64,000 nucleotides of DNA from Monocercomonoides exilis (Eukaryota; Preaxostyla; Oxymonadida; Polymastigidae), in the NCBI GenBank assembly GCA_001643675.2, contig LSRY02000063.1, positions 124,001 to 188,000 on the forward strand. Reading direction: 5' to 3'. The notes under the pieces were generated by a model. That model ran no database searches. It saw nothing but the letters and a program-made list of their open reading frames with translations, and was not told the DNA's origin. The first letter of the stretch is position 1. Each line of letters opens with the position of its first letter. The translations under genes and the position numbers were made by a program. Below, one piece after another: positions 11,349 through 22,274 of this stretch.

Positions 11349-12668
11349 CAGTCTGTCCCAAAAAAATGTTGATTTGTCCTTTTTTAATGTCGATCATACT
11401 ATCAACAATATTTGAAATGCCTCCCAATATTGATTAGAGTTTGTAAAACTGTGAGTTTTTTGTGTAAGTTTATCCTTTGAAGAGTTATTCATGTTTATAT
11501 CTTTAGCAGAAATTGATTTGAAGCAACGTGCCACCTGATATGGTTAGTTTTATGTATTCATTAATTTATAATTTAGTAAGTCATTATGTTTTTTAAAATT
11601 TATCGAATGATGCAGTATGAGACGAATCAAAGATGTAAAACCAATAAGAAGTTGATGAATTTGAGATTAGTGAGGAAGTGAAGACTGAAATTTGGGAACA
11701 AATGAAAACAGGAAACGGAACTTTTTCGCAAATCTGCTTGAGACATGTTCATTAAAAATTAATTTTTGAAAAGTTTTCTTTTTATATTTGACAATTAACT
11801 TTCAATTTCATCTTTTTTAAAATGAATATCTGTTTGCTATGTTGTGAAAACCACATTTTTGTGTGAACTTTATTTAGCTGGATCAAAGCGTTCATTGTAT
11901 AAGAAAACCGTTGATAAGTTGAAATTCTTTCAATAAATATATATTTATGCTTTATTTAATTATTATTTCTTGGCTATTAAGTTTTTTGTTTTTTGTGTTT
12001 GCTTTCATGCTATTTCCATCCTATAAAGAAGAATAAAAATTATATATTTTGTTTCATAAATATAAATTAAGAATCAAAACAAAAAACAACGTTCAAATAA
12101 ATACACGATCGTTCTTTTATCAAAATTTTATTTATCGTTTCATTTTTCTCAACAAAAGCATTTCAGATAAATAAGAATAATCAAATGACTGGAAATCAAT
12201 TGAATTAATAAATTCTGATGTGAAAATTATAGATTTGTTTGCTATAAAGGAACTCATCGGGAACCAAAAAGAGAAACAACAAAATTTACTCAGTACATTT
12301 CAATAAACTTTCTAAATATCAAGCAAAAACAAAAACTTCTTCAGAAACAAAAATTTCAATCCGAAAAAAATCGGAATTCAACAAAAGCATTCTTTTATTA
12401 GGCATCAATCGAGTCAAATTAATAATGCTGAAAATGAAAGTTGAAAAACAATATTTGAAACAATAAAATAGGTGACATTAAAACTATCAACACTGAAAAT
12501 TATATCTACAAGAAAAAACAGCAAAAACTTAACATTTCAACTCTATGAATGAATTTCAATTAATAGTTAAGCTCAAAAATGAAAAATATGGCACAATAAA
12601 TTTTTTATTAACATGGTTTGATCAACGTTTAAAAAGGACAGATCAACATTTTTTTGGGACAGACTGTA
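11349..12668. mobile_element. Decayed mariner-like element with ~50-bp inverted ends
   Basis: The left end reads CAGTCTGTCCCAAAAAAATG. The right end (about 12629-12668) is its reverse complement, and similarity extends imperfectly to about 50 bp. TA follows the right end; the left flank does not preserve it. The interior has no intact transposase. A short coding relic at about 11655-11740 reads EEVKTEIWEQMKTGNGTF, followed after a possible intron by a helix-turn-helix-like fragment at about 11875-11935 (SKRSLYKKTVDK). Both are on the plus strand and would fit the N-terminal DNA-binding part of a mariner transposase. Superfamily assignment rests on end sequence and size. Confidence 0.6.
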
Positions 12669-12699
12669 TAAAAAATTTACCATATTTTTTTATTTTGAA

Positions 12700-13575
12700 A
12701 ATTAAGTGAAGAGATGTTGTGTTTTTTTATTTTATTTTTAAGATCAAAGACTTGCACATATTTTCACGAGCTTTTTGTTTTGAGTGTTTTGAGTTATATC
12801 ATTGTTTATAAACTTAACTATATTATATTTTTGGTTATTTTTCTTTGATTAACACTTCGTTTTTTTATTATTTTTTCCATTTCACTAAATTTCGATAAAA
12901 TGAAGAATGTATGTGTCCAAACAAGATATTTCATTATTTTTGAAGTTAAAATGTCTGAATTTTTTTGTAAAGTTCCTTTTGTTTTATTGTCAAATTGAAT
13001 AAAAATTTCATATTTGGGTGATTATTTTTGAAATCAAATCTTTTCATACAAAAATTTCGGTGAAAAATTATTTCATGAATATTAACATATGAACATTGAA
13101 AAGTGAAAAGGCTTATTGAATGCATTTTAATCTTTTATTCGGTAAAGATATTTGTTTTCAAAAGCAATTATCAAACTTTTTCTCTTTTGGACCAAAAACT
13201 TCTTTCAAAAAACTAACTATCTTTGAAAATCAACACCCCGAAAAAATATATGATTTCAAAAATAATCACCCATTTCTTTCAAATTTCTGTTCACATAGAC
13301 CAAAATTTTCTGTGATGGAAACAAATTTTTGAGGCAAGAAATGGTTTCATCGACTGCAGAATAAAAACATCTTTTACACATTTTTGTCGATTGCTAGTTA
13401 TTTTATTTCATAAAAAAATGAAGTTATCAAACGAAGAAGTGAATTCGAAATAATTTTGCACTCACAGAAAAAACAAAAAAAATAATGGGAGTAGTCCCTT
13501 TTCATTAATTTTCAATATACCTATTTCAAAATGCCGTTCGATGCAGTTGAGAGGAAGCATTTAGCCGAGTTAAAT
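12700..13575 (+). repeat. Dispersed inverted repeat, copy 1 (partner at 31.3-32.2 kb)
   Basis: This segment recurs in reverse orientation at about 31300-32165. The inner part (about 13016-13560) looks essentially identical by eye; the outer part (12700-12900) is clearly diverged. The identical 70-codon open frame in both copies (13120-13332 and 31542-31754) reflects the repeat and is not a gene. Copy 1 leads directly into the Merlin-type transposase relic. Confidence 0.85.
13016..13271 (-). mobile_element. 256-bp MITE, copy 1
   Basis: The termini are inverted: GGGTGATTATTTTTGAAATC at the left and its reverse complement at the right. There is a subterminal motif TTTTTTCGGGGTGTTGATTT next to one end. 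Two further copies of exactly 256 bp lie at 31603-31858 and 61112-61367; the third is diverged internally but keeps both ends. No coding capacity. No clear target duplication was seen. Confidence 0.8.
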
Positions 13576-14441
13576 AGTTTATTTCAAGATGAATAAAAGA
13601 CAATCTAATGGCTACAGAACAAAAATTTTATTCATTCATCTATGTTTTGTTGGAAATGCAAAAAATACATGAATTTCCAACTTGAAAAAGGAAATTACGA
13701 CAATTTCAGATGCAAACACTGAAAAAAGTCATTGAGAAGTAACACCGTTTTTGAAAAAATCAAGTTGCCGTTACGAAAGATTTGCATGACGCACTTTATT
13801 TTTGGCTGCATTTGGAGCAGCAACAAGCAGCAATTTTGGCATCAGTGAATGTCTCTACAATTGAAAGACTTTATTCTTTATTTAGGAAAGCAATTGTTTC
13901 ACATCAACATCCTTTCAAAATTGGAGGAGAAAATAAAACGGTTGAAATCGATGAAGCTGCTTTCAATCGAAGAAAATTCAAAGTTGGAAGAAGAAAACCA
14001 TTATAATGGATTGTTGGGGGTGTCGAAAGGCCTAAAACAACAAAAGGAAAGAGTAACATGTTTTTATCAATTGTTCCAAATCGAACAAAATCTGTGTAGC
14101 AATCTCTCATTGAATCAGCTGTAAAAAAACACACAACAATTAATACTGACTGTTGGAAAGGGTATAGTTCATTGGACACTCTTGGTTTCATCCATCGAAC
14201 TGTGAATCACAAAAATCACTTTGTTGATCCATTTACAAAGTGTCACACAAACAAATTCGAAGGGTCATGGTCACTTTTAAGGAAGTTTCTTTTTCGACAT
14301 GGTGTCCAAAAAAAGTATTTGTCCAATTATTTACAAGAGTTCACTTATCGAAGAAATCCAGATAAGAATTTTGATGATTTTTTCGAGGTTTTCGTGAAAT
14401 CATCTTTCGAAGATATCACTGTTATTGAGGAGGATGAATAA
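13531..14441 (+). pseudogene. Merlin/IS1595-like (ISXO2 fold) transposase relic
   Basis: From ATG 13531 the sequence shows an N-terminal helical region, a zinc-ribbon start (FCWKCKKYMNF, then FRCKH followed by a stop where a Cys is expected), FEKIKLPL, and then the catalytic domain. The catalytic domain has VEIDEAAFNRRKF (first Asp), WIVGGVERP, INTDCWKGY (second Asp), HRTVNHKNHFVDP and TNKFEGSWSLLRKF (Glu). In-frame stops are TAA 13594, TAA 13606, TGA 13720, TAA 14004 and TAG 14097, and one frameshift lies near 13765-13790. The copy is dead. The family is the eukaryotic Merlin group related to bacterial IS1016/IS1595. The 256-bp MITE immediately upstream could derive from this family, but that link is inference. 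Confidence 0.85.
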
Positions 14442-17400
14442 GTCTGGTATTTCAAAAGTTTTTATCTGTCTTATTGGGTCGTTTTCTTTAACTATTTAGT
14501 ATCTTATTCAAAAATACAACAGAAATGAATTTGAAAACCTTTTCTGCATCTAACATTATATTAAAAGGTTTGAGAATAAATGATCTGGATTTTTTTAGAA
14601 TTAAAAGTGGAAGCATTTTGACACGAACATCACAAGAAAAAAGTTTGTTTTTTATTTATTTCAAGTTGATCTCATGAATCCTTTTATTATCAAAATTTTC
14701 TTTCATTCAATGAAAGAAATCAAAACCGAAATAAGTGTCAACGATAAAACTTCAAAAAGCTGAGACTCGCACAAATGTTTATGAAAAACCTATGTGAACA
14801 AAATTTGAAATTTTCTGCATATCATTTTCATTTCAAAACATAAAGGCAACTTCTGATACAAGAATTATTCTTCAATGACTCTAAGCATAATGATTTTTCT
14901 TTGTCGCATTCATATCTTTTGATTAATCTTCGATAAATGTCTGAAGGTTTTTTCAGTTGATATAAATTTTGTTCAGTTGAAAGACTTTCCATTTTCATGA
15001 AGATTTTCAATAATCAAAGGTTGTAATCCATGAAAGGCAGCTCTATTTCAAAATTCAGCTAACCTTAAGAACAAACTCGTTCCAAAAAAAACCTTCAACA
15101 AATTGGGAAAACGTTTATCCCTCATTTTAATTCTTAAATCTGTCAAAAATTTTTATTAAGTCTTTTTCAAATCATTTCTTCCATTATCACTTTCAAGATA
15201 AAGCAAGAAATTAACAATGAAAATAACATATTGTTTTGTGTTTTCGATCAATGGATAATGAAGATTTTTTGCAAAAACAAAAAAATACGAAACCTTGCAG
15301 CATGAAATCGTAAAAATAAAGCAGATCCTTTATATTGAAATGCATGATTTGGCTTTGAGAGAAACTTGACAAATAAGGTTGGATATTAAAACAGGTTTTG
15401 AGATTATTTGCATGCGAAAACCTCATGGAAGGATAGAACCAAAAGAATGCGTTTGATGATCATGTCTCGAAAGAAATGTAGAAAACATTTAACAATTTGG
15501 TTTCTGATTTTTGTGTTCATCTATTTTCTCATATCAAAAATTCAGTTCAAAGTTTTTTCATAACAGAGAAAAAAACGGATTAAACGTATTTTCAAAGGAA
15601 AAAAAATACAACCAACTTTTTAGGAAAACTTGCATATTTTTTTTATAAGTTTTGCACAACAATATTCGAGAAAGCATAAAGATAATTAGACCATATCCTA
15701 TGTCTGAAAATTGATAACATAGAAATATATTCAAGGAGGAGTGCTCTGTGACGAATAGAATCTGGCAAAAAAATCGACACAATTTGCACAATTGAACAGT
15801 TGTCATGTTTCGAAATTTTATTTTGATGACGTTTTGCTAATAATCAGTAAATGCTGGACAAACATTGTGTTTCAAGATCATTTCGCAGTTTTTTTTGAAA
15901 TGTGAACTAATACCGTTCAGTATTTTCGTAAAATCAATCTTAATGATTAGGTATTTATCTCATGAATATATGGCACATTATTTTTGAAATCATTATTTTT
16001 TTCGGGGTGTTTCTCTAACAAATAAAAACTATTATAATTTGTGAAAATAATCAGAGCATTGACTTATTACAACTAATTTGTCAATGTTTAATTTCTTTTT
16101 TCAACAGATTTTTACAACAAAAATAAAAATGTTAAAATGAACCATAATAAAAAGCGTTTATTCAAAAATTAGATAAAATCCAATTATCATTAAATGAGAA
16201 CTCGCTTGATATAAGCAACAAAAGTCTGTGTTTTTCATAAATGTCATTCTTTGCATTTTCGCTAAATGAACAATAACACTGTTCAAAAAATGTTGAAATA
16301 ATTTATCTCTTTTTCAATGAATAATCAATAAATATTTTCATCTATTTCAACTGTGTATATTTTGAACATTATCAGCAATCATCATTTTGCATAGGATTGA
16401 AAATATGACTTAATGATTTGAAGCAAAATCAATCTTTTTTAATATTTTTTTTCTCAAATTTCATCATTATTTGGTTTCATCAGATTACAGTAATTGACAA
16501 TTTATTGCGAAATGAGATTAACACTTTTTCGTTGCTAGCTGATTAATATTTTATTCATTCTTAAAAGATGAAATTCATTGAAGTGAACTTTATCATTAAT
16601 GACTCAGATAGCATATATTTTGGAAAGAGTCATCTTTAACGATAAGTTTGAATTGATCTTTTTAAAAGAAGATAATTTGTTGTTTTAAGGTCATATAATT
16701 ACAAAAAACCATTCATGTAATACGCTTACACGGATGATTCATTTTTTTAGAACAGCGCTTTTAATCTGGAACGTTCATTTTATCATTTTATTACAGAAAT
16801 GATCCAATTGTAATGAGAATCTTACGATAAGAAATCTTGAACCTGTGCGATTTTAAAAGTTAATACGTTTTGCTTTTTTTTTTCCTTAAATCGAACAAAG
16901 GAGAATTCAAAGGTTTGAGAAAATGTTTTTGGAAAATTATAATTCGTTCAATTATTAAATGATTCATATCTGCAATAACAAAAATTCGTTCTCAACAATT
17001 TGACTTTTTGAACATTTGTTCATTTCAACAGGATAAGAAATGAAGAAAATCAACAAACTTTCATTTCTTCAAACAGTCATTCTGAGCTTGAACACATCTC
17101 AATACGTTTGAATTAAAAATTCATTTTCTTTCTCTTTATTGTTAAAAGGTTGAATGATTTAGTGAGACTACAGGATCATTTAAAAAATGATACAGAATTT
17201 GATTGAATGAGCTGTCATATCGAAAGAAAGTTAAAAAAATGCTAACCATCTGTGAGCAAAAACGCTTAAAGATCAAGAATTGATGAATTTGACAAAATAA
17301 ATTAAACGTTTGTCAATATTCGAACATTTCGATTGAACTTAGTAAATAAAAATTTGGTTTTCTTTCAATATCGAATTGGCAGACATTTTTCAAAATTTCA

Positions 17401-17829
17401 CTGAATTCAGTAAATGTTTTTTAGAAAATGAGAACATCGATTTTCGAAATATCAATTTTATTCAATGATTTGAATTTCTAAAAACATATTGAATTGTATA
17501 TTTTAGATAAAAAAATATAATGAATATCAAATGTTTGTCAAGAAACAGTTCTTTATGAAATTTTTAAATTTTTTTGAAATATGATAGAGAAAAGTTCAGA
17601 CATTTCAAATCTGAAATCTCATTTTCTTTCTTCAGTTTTTGAAATCAAACAGATGAAACATTGAAAATTATTGTTTAAAATATTAAATTTTTGTTGTTAA
17701 AAAAAAAAGAAAGAATATCAAAATTCTTGAATAAAAAATGAAACAAATGCCTACATATGCATTTTTCAAAAAAAAAAATTAAATAAAAAAAAAAATTAGT
17801 TGGTGAACTTAATTTTTAAAAGCATTTTG
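14442..17829. other. Long AT-rich non-coding region
   Basis: About 3.4 kb without any supportable gene. Frames are short and their composition follows base composition. At about 15971-16010 there is a partial MITE terminus; otherwise nothing was recognised. Confidence 0.6.
15971..16010 (+). repeat. Solo MITE terminus
   Basis: GGCACATTATTTTTGAAATC followed by a T-run and CGGGGTG matches the end structure of the 256-bp MITE with three changes at the tip. The same altered tip (GGCACATTATTTTTG) recurs in reverse at about 30650-30672 beside the second dispersed repeat copy. No matching second end was found nearby. Confidence 0.5.
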
Positions 17830-18000
17830 AGTGTCTGCCCTGGGAGGCCGATTCTGGACCCAAGGCCTTCAAGAAACTGCATTGGACCGGTCACAATGCA
17901 GTTTCAGGACGGAATCGGCCTTGCCCTTCATTTTGACAAAAAAGTCAAAAATCTGGGTGCTCCAAAACATGTGAATTAGTCCACATCATATGGAGCTTGA
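17830..18000. other. GC-rich hairpin cluster, candidate structured RNA or transposon terminal structure
   Basis: A GC-rich island in otherwise very AT-rich sequence. Hairpin 1 has an outer stem AGGCCGATTC (17845-17854) pairing with GAATCGGCCT (17912-17921), extended by GGG/CCC, and an inner stem GAAACTGCATTG (17873-17884) pairing with CAATGCAGTTTC (17894-17905) around a GACCGGTC palindrome. Hairpin 2 pairs TTTTGAC (17931-17937) with GTCAAAA (17944-17950). Hairpin 3 pairs GCTCCA (17959-17964) with TGGAGC (17991-17996) and ATGTG with CACAT inside it. Three consecutive stems with no open frame suggest a structured RNA, or a terminal or recombination structure of the adjacent transposon, whose coding region ends 82 bp away. 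Confidence 0.5.
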
Positions 18001-18081
18001 GCAACATACATATTCAAAAGCTTTCAAAAATTAATGTTCGCAACTCCGACAAACAATCACAACCAGAAAAATATTCAAAAA

Positions 18082-19384
18082 TCATTCAAATTGAAAACTT
18101 GTTAATTTTTTCCTTTCGTTAAGTAATTTATATGTAAAATTTCCAATTTCATTTGATCTTGGAAGGAAATTCTTTTTTTGAAAACACTTTTTTGGACGTT
18201 CATCTCGAGCTCTTGCCTCCTTGAATGTTGCTTTGAATTGGCCAATCGAGCTTGGGGGTGATGCAACCGAAAGAAACACTTCTTTTCCCCGCTTCTCGTA
18301 AAATAAATATGTTTTCATTGAATTCACTTCCATCTTTCTCCAAAGAATCCTGCTTGAAGCATTAAACCTAAAAATTATTAAATAAAAAAAATTCCGAAAA
18401 TGTTAAAGAAAATCAAAATGAAATATAAAAGACAGAAAAAATCACACTTCAAAAAATATCGAAATATGTCGCTGCTTTTGTCTAATGAGTTTATTCGGAT
18501 ATTTTTTGCCTTTTCACATGAAAGATTGAAAAAGTTAATCAACTCTTCGATGTTTGTTATCACAGTATCATCATCTAAATAGTTGTTGATGTAGTGTGTG
18601 AGGCAACCAAACTCTCCATCGCATTCGCTCTTTCCATGTCTCTCACAAAAAAACGACAATGTTGTTTTTTTTCCTTTGGCGAATGAAGAGTTATCAGATA
18701 AAAGAAAATGAAGCAGTTGCGAATTTCTGAAATGCGTACCAGTATCACACATGAAGTGAAACCTCTTTTTATTTAAAAATATATCATCATCCAACACTTG
18801 CTTTAGACATTCGATAGCAAAACGATAATCATGAGAAAGGTTGTAGGAGAAAAAGTTGAATACGTGTTTCCTCCTCACTCCTCGATCATCTGACATGAAG
18901 GCAATCACGCAAAATTGGGACACCTCTTCTTTTTCGTAAAAATCTTTTGATATTTGATTTCTTCTTATCGGTAATTGCCAGTTTTCCTTAAAATCAAATA
19001 GAATAAGCACTTCATTTCGTTTTAGAGAACTTTTCAAATATTTGAAATGCTTCTGCTGATTATCTGCGAGTTGTCTGTGATGTTCAAGCAGTTCGAGTGT
19101 AATCTTCTTGTTTTCGTTCAAATCTTCTTGGTTTATGATAAGTTGTTTTTGTCGTTTCATCAGAAATGAGTAATGATTGCATAGATTGCAAACGTCTGTT
19201 CTGCGTTTAGCTCGTTTGAGATGACGTGTCATTTTGTAAAATGTACTTTTTGACATCTTTAAACTTGTTGTTTTTGTTAATTTATCGTATAATTCAGCCT
19301 TTGTAGTATTAATTAACCTTGGTGGGGTTTTCAAATAATTCTGACGTGAAGATTTTGAACTTATGTATTTTGACGTTTAATGAC
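18082..19384 (-). pseudogene. C-terminal catalytic part of a DDE/RNase H-like transposase
   Basis: Exon one runs from about 19384 to 18448 and has no usable ATG at its beginning, so it must be spliced to, or continuous with, something upstream. It contains TKAELYDKLTK and STFYKMTRHLK, then a Cys/His motif (CNLCNHYSFL), HHRQLADNQQKHFKYLK, LILFDFKENWQLP (first acidic cluster), NLSHDYRFAI, FMCDTGTHFRNSQ (second Asp) and FFCERHGKSECDGEFG (His-Gly-Lys...Asp-Gly). An 80-nt intron (18447-18368, GTGTGA donor) joins in phase to a final exon, 18367-18082 (FNASSRILWRKM...). The pattern DFxENx / SDG-like / HGKxxxDG is familiar from transposon-derived proteins in many animals and protists; I do not assign a superfamily name. 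No stops within these exons. Confidence 0.65.
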
Positions 19385-19415
19385 TATTATGTTGAGATTT
19401 GTTGCAATCATCCTT

Positions 19416-21538
19416 TCATGTTGAATGTGAAAAAAAAAAAATATCTTTATGTGGGAAAATTGATTTCATGTATATTTGCTCGACACTTTTTGTTTCTAAA
19501 TAATCCTTATTCTTGAGTTTGAGTGGCTTTTTGCATAATGAATTACCAATATCTTTATCAAATAAAAGCATTGAAGTTTTCACTTCATCTGAAATACAGT
19601 CGTCTATTTCAGTTCCTTCATTAGTGTTTTTATTTCTTTTGAGAGAAGGTGGATTTGTACTGTCCAAATAAAGTGTTAACTTGGAGATCTTCAAAAAGCC
19701 ACAGCTTGTTGTTGGTTGTTGTAATTTCGCATTGGGTTCTCCACTATATGAAGTGTTGCATTTTGAATCAAAGACTTTGTTGCGAATATTCAAATTTTGA
19801 TTATCTTGCAAATGAAACATTGATGAATCAGCTTTTGATTCAATACTTGTGGAATTTCTGTTCTCACACAGAGATATAGATGAAGAACCACAAATGCAAG
19901 CTGTAGAGTGAAATGAATCCGTTTTGCTTTCACAAAATGTTGGTGAAATGAGAGATGATAAATGTGTGTGTTTATCGTTGGATACATGTGAAATGTTTGT
20001 ATCAGTTTGATAATTAACAGTTGAACAATTTTGTGATTTTGTTGATTGAAATGAATCTATGTTATTTCCCGAATTATGACATTTTGTTGATAAGCTTTGT
20101 TGATTTGGTGGTAAAGAACATAAATTGGGTGAAATGGGATATGAAAGAAAACCAGTATTGAATGAATCATTTAATTTGTATATTGATAAGAGAGGAAATG
20201 ATTTTCCTTTCAAATGATTTTTATAATAAGAGTTCAAATTGTCGTTTATTTCTGTGATGATTTCATCATCACATCGAATCCAATTTGTGTTTTCTTCGAA
20301 GATACTTGAGTTGTTGGACACTTTGCATATAGAAAAGAAATGTCCATTGTCTGTTGATCCAGAATGAAAAAGTTGGGCAACAAGTGAATAGATATGAGCT
20401 CCAACATTTGGCGTTTCACTGACATTCCAAACTCCATTTTTTGTTGAAAAAGAAATTGTTTCATAAACATTTTGCGTTATAGCATGTTTGGCCTTTGTTT
20501 TCTCGAGAGAAATTGATAGAAAATTCGGAAATTTAGATATGTTCAAAACGGATAATTGACGTGTGACATTACAAGAACATTCACAAAAGGCTTCTTTATT
20601 GTTTATATTTTTATTTGAATAGGAATATGATTCATTGAATGCTGTTATCAAATCATCTCCTTGAAGTCTGATTATCGGTGATTGTTCAGTTGCACCTATT
20701 GATACACAATCACAATTCGTGCATTTTCTCGGGAAGCTTACAGAAGTCATCATTTCATTTGATATGATTGGAATGCAAGACGAGATATCACTGAAAAGAC
20801 AAAGAAAAGAATTGTAGAACTCCTGTTGATTTCTTTTCTCAAGGTGATGTTTCCCCTCCCATTTGTCTATGAACATGTTTGTTCATGATGAATTTCTGAA
20901 TGATCCGTTTTTTTCTGTTCCTAAAGTTTGAGGCACAATCAAATCGCACAAATATTTATCAAAAGAAGAAAGCCTTCCTTTCCTCACATTGTTGTTACTC
21001 ATTCGAATTATTATTGTCCGAAACATCTGAATTAACGAAGCCAAATAACACGTATTTCCGAGATTTTGAAGAGGTGAAAACTGAATAGGTGCTGAATTAC
21101 AACTGTTACAATTCGTGACCCGATTATCTGATGGCTTGTGAAACTGAATGTTAGTTTTGTCTTGAACATTTGTTGGAAAAACTTTAGAAACTGACTCCTC
21201 CATATCATCATCGATTTCCATCTTTGAGCTAGAAAAATCATTCAGTTCAACTTCTCCCATATCAAACCAGTCATCAATATTTGGATCGCTGCATTGTTCG
21301 AGGCATGATTGTTGGATATTTGAATCCTGGAATTCACAAATTGAATCTGAAATGTTTATTTCATTTTCGAAAATATCCATAGCGCCATGTTCAGGTTCAT
21401 CAATAGTATCCATATCTGATATAAAAATACTCGAATCATTTTCTTCTGTAAAGTAATTTTTCAAAGGATCAATGTCCTCTTCCATTTGGCTGTCACAATT
21501 AATAATAGTGAAATCATCATCATAGAATAAAGTTTTCT
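19416..21538 (-). pseudogene. USP-type (peptidase C19) deubiquitinase domain, one in-frame stop
   Basis: The exon opens with an acidic Asp/Glu/Ser-rich stretch of about 150 residues. The Cys box follows, NLGNTCYLASLIQMF with the nucleophile Cys, then an in-frame TGA (20883-20885). The same frame resumes with KRNQQEFYNSFLCLF (the usual QQDAHEFL position), a zinc-finger-like pair (CTNCDC and CECSC), the FLSISLEKT strand, and the His box GSTDNGHFFSICK. NWIRCDDEIITEI supplies the third-residue region. All USP landmarks are present and in order. About 200 Ser/Asn-rich residues follow before the stop at 19416. The single nonsense codon is the only lesion. USP domains normally belong to free-standing cellular enzymes; here it sits between two halves of a transposase. 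Confidence 0.75.
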
Positions 21539-21800
21539 CTAAATAGAAAATGATTGTTCAAAATAACACCCAAAAAGATAAACACGAATAAAGGATATTC
21601 AACAAAATTTTGATTGAAAAGATAATAGAAAATACGTTTTTTGTTCGTCAATAAAAGACGAGATTCCTTGCTTGATTCTGTTGAATTTTCCGTAAGAAAA
21701 TTATTGAATATGTTATAATCTTCTTTGCTAAGTTCTCGATAATACAATCAAAAATAAATTTCAAAGAAAACAAAAAACAAAAAAATGAAAATGAACAAAC

Positions 21801-22274
21801 TTCTTTTCGAAGGTGGAACATGAGGCTTATTGGTGAATTCAAAGTCAAAATTTGTGGGAGAACTGTTCTTTTTGGCATGATTGTAGTTTCCTTGCGAACA
21901 CTGGAAGCCACAATCATGAAGCTGCCTTAAACTGAATTCGTTGCACACACACTTTAGCAACGAAACTTTCGCGTGTTTATTTTGCTCTGAATTGTAAGCT
22001 GATGCCATTCGCAACAGGACGAACCTGCTTTTTTCTCTAAAAATATCGTTTCAAAATTTCAAATATTAAAATTATGAAAACTGGAATGATACAAACCATT
22101 GAATATGCTTTGGATATCTGAAAACAATTCTTTCCCTTTGTTTGTGTGCAAAAACATATGTTTGATCATTGTTGCTTCGTCGTGTCCGGATTTGGTGACA
22201 AGAAAGTTCCATGCTTCTGTGCACTTTTCACTCTTCCGAGAATTTGACAAATGAGAAAATTTTTTTTGCTCCAT
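21801..22274 (-). CDS. N-terminal exons of the transposase-like protein
   Basis: Exon A runs from ATG 22274 to 22097 (59 codons plus one base). A 62-nt intron (22096-22035, GTTTGT donor) joins in phase 1 to exon B, 22034-21801. Exon A is basic and helical. Exon B has HAKVSLLKCVCNEFSLRQL followed by CGFQCSQGNYNHAKK, the pattern found near the N terminus of the same transposon-derived family whose catalytic half lies at 18.1-19.4 kb. Exon B ends in phase 1 at another GTTTGT donor and fits an acceptor at 21539-21540. The intervening 262 nt also contains an open segment (ELSKEDYNIFNNFL, about 21735-21650) that fits this family and may be an additional exon. No lesion in these exons. Confidence 0.6.

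Larger units (their letters stand above)
18082..22274 (-). mobile_element. Composite transposon-like locus: transposase split by a USP ubiquitin-protease domain
   Basis: All coding pieces are on the minus strand, within 4.2 kb. In order they are: N-terminal transposase-like exons (22274-21801, probably with a further exon near 21750-21650), an acidic linker plus full USP peptidase domain (21538-19416), and the C-terminal catalytic part of the transposase (about 19384-18082). The N- and C-terminal parts together match one widespread eukaryotic transposon-derived protein pattern (helical N terminus with SLL..FS..L..CG; Cys motif CNLC; DFKENW; CDTG; HGKSECDG), so the USP lies inside it. I could not find terminal inverted repeats, so calling it a mobile element rests on the transposase alone. 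One in-frame TGA (20883-20885) suggests this copy is inactivated. Confidence 0.6.

Noticed and set aside
13120-13332. Identical 70-codon open frame also present at 31542-31754, looking like a conserved protein
   Set aside because: The identity comes from the duplicated repeat/MITE; composition is AT-driven and the third MITE copy does not preserve the frame.
13531-14441. Alternative genetic code (TAA/TAG = Gln) for the whole genome
   Set aside because: Host genes in the window end in TAA (DPY30, ATG4, 2H protein), TAG (UCH, OB-fold gene) and TGA (receptor, VPS68), and none contains an internal stop, so the standard code applies.
20883-20885. The USP TGA removed by an intron
   Set aside because: No GT-AG pair around it restores the frame in a consistent phase, and the same frame simply continues after the stop.
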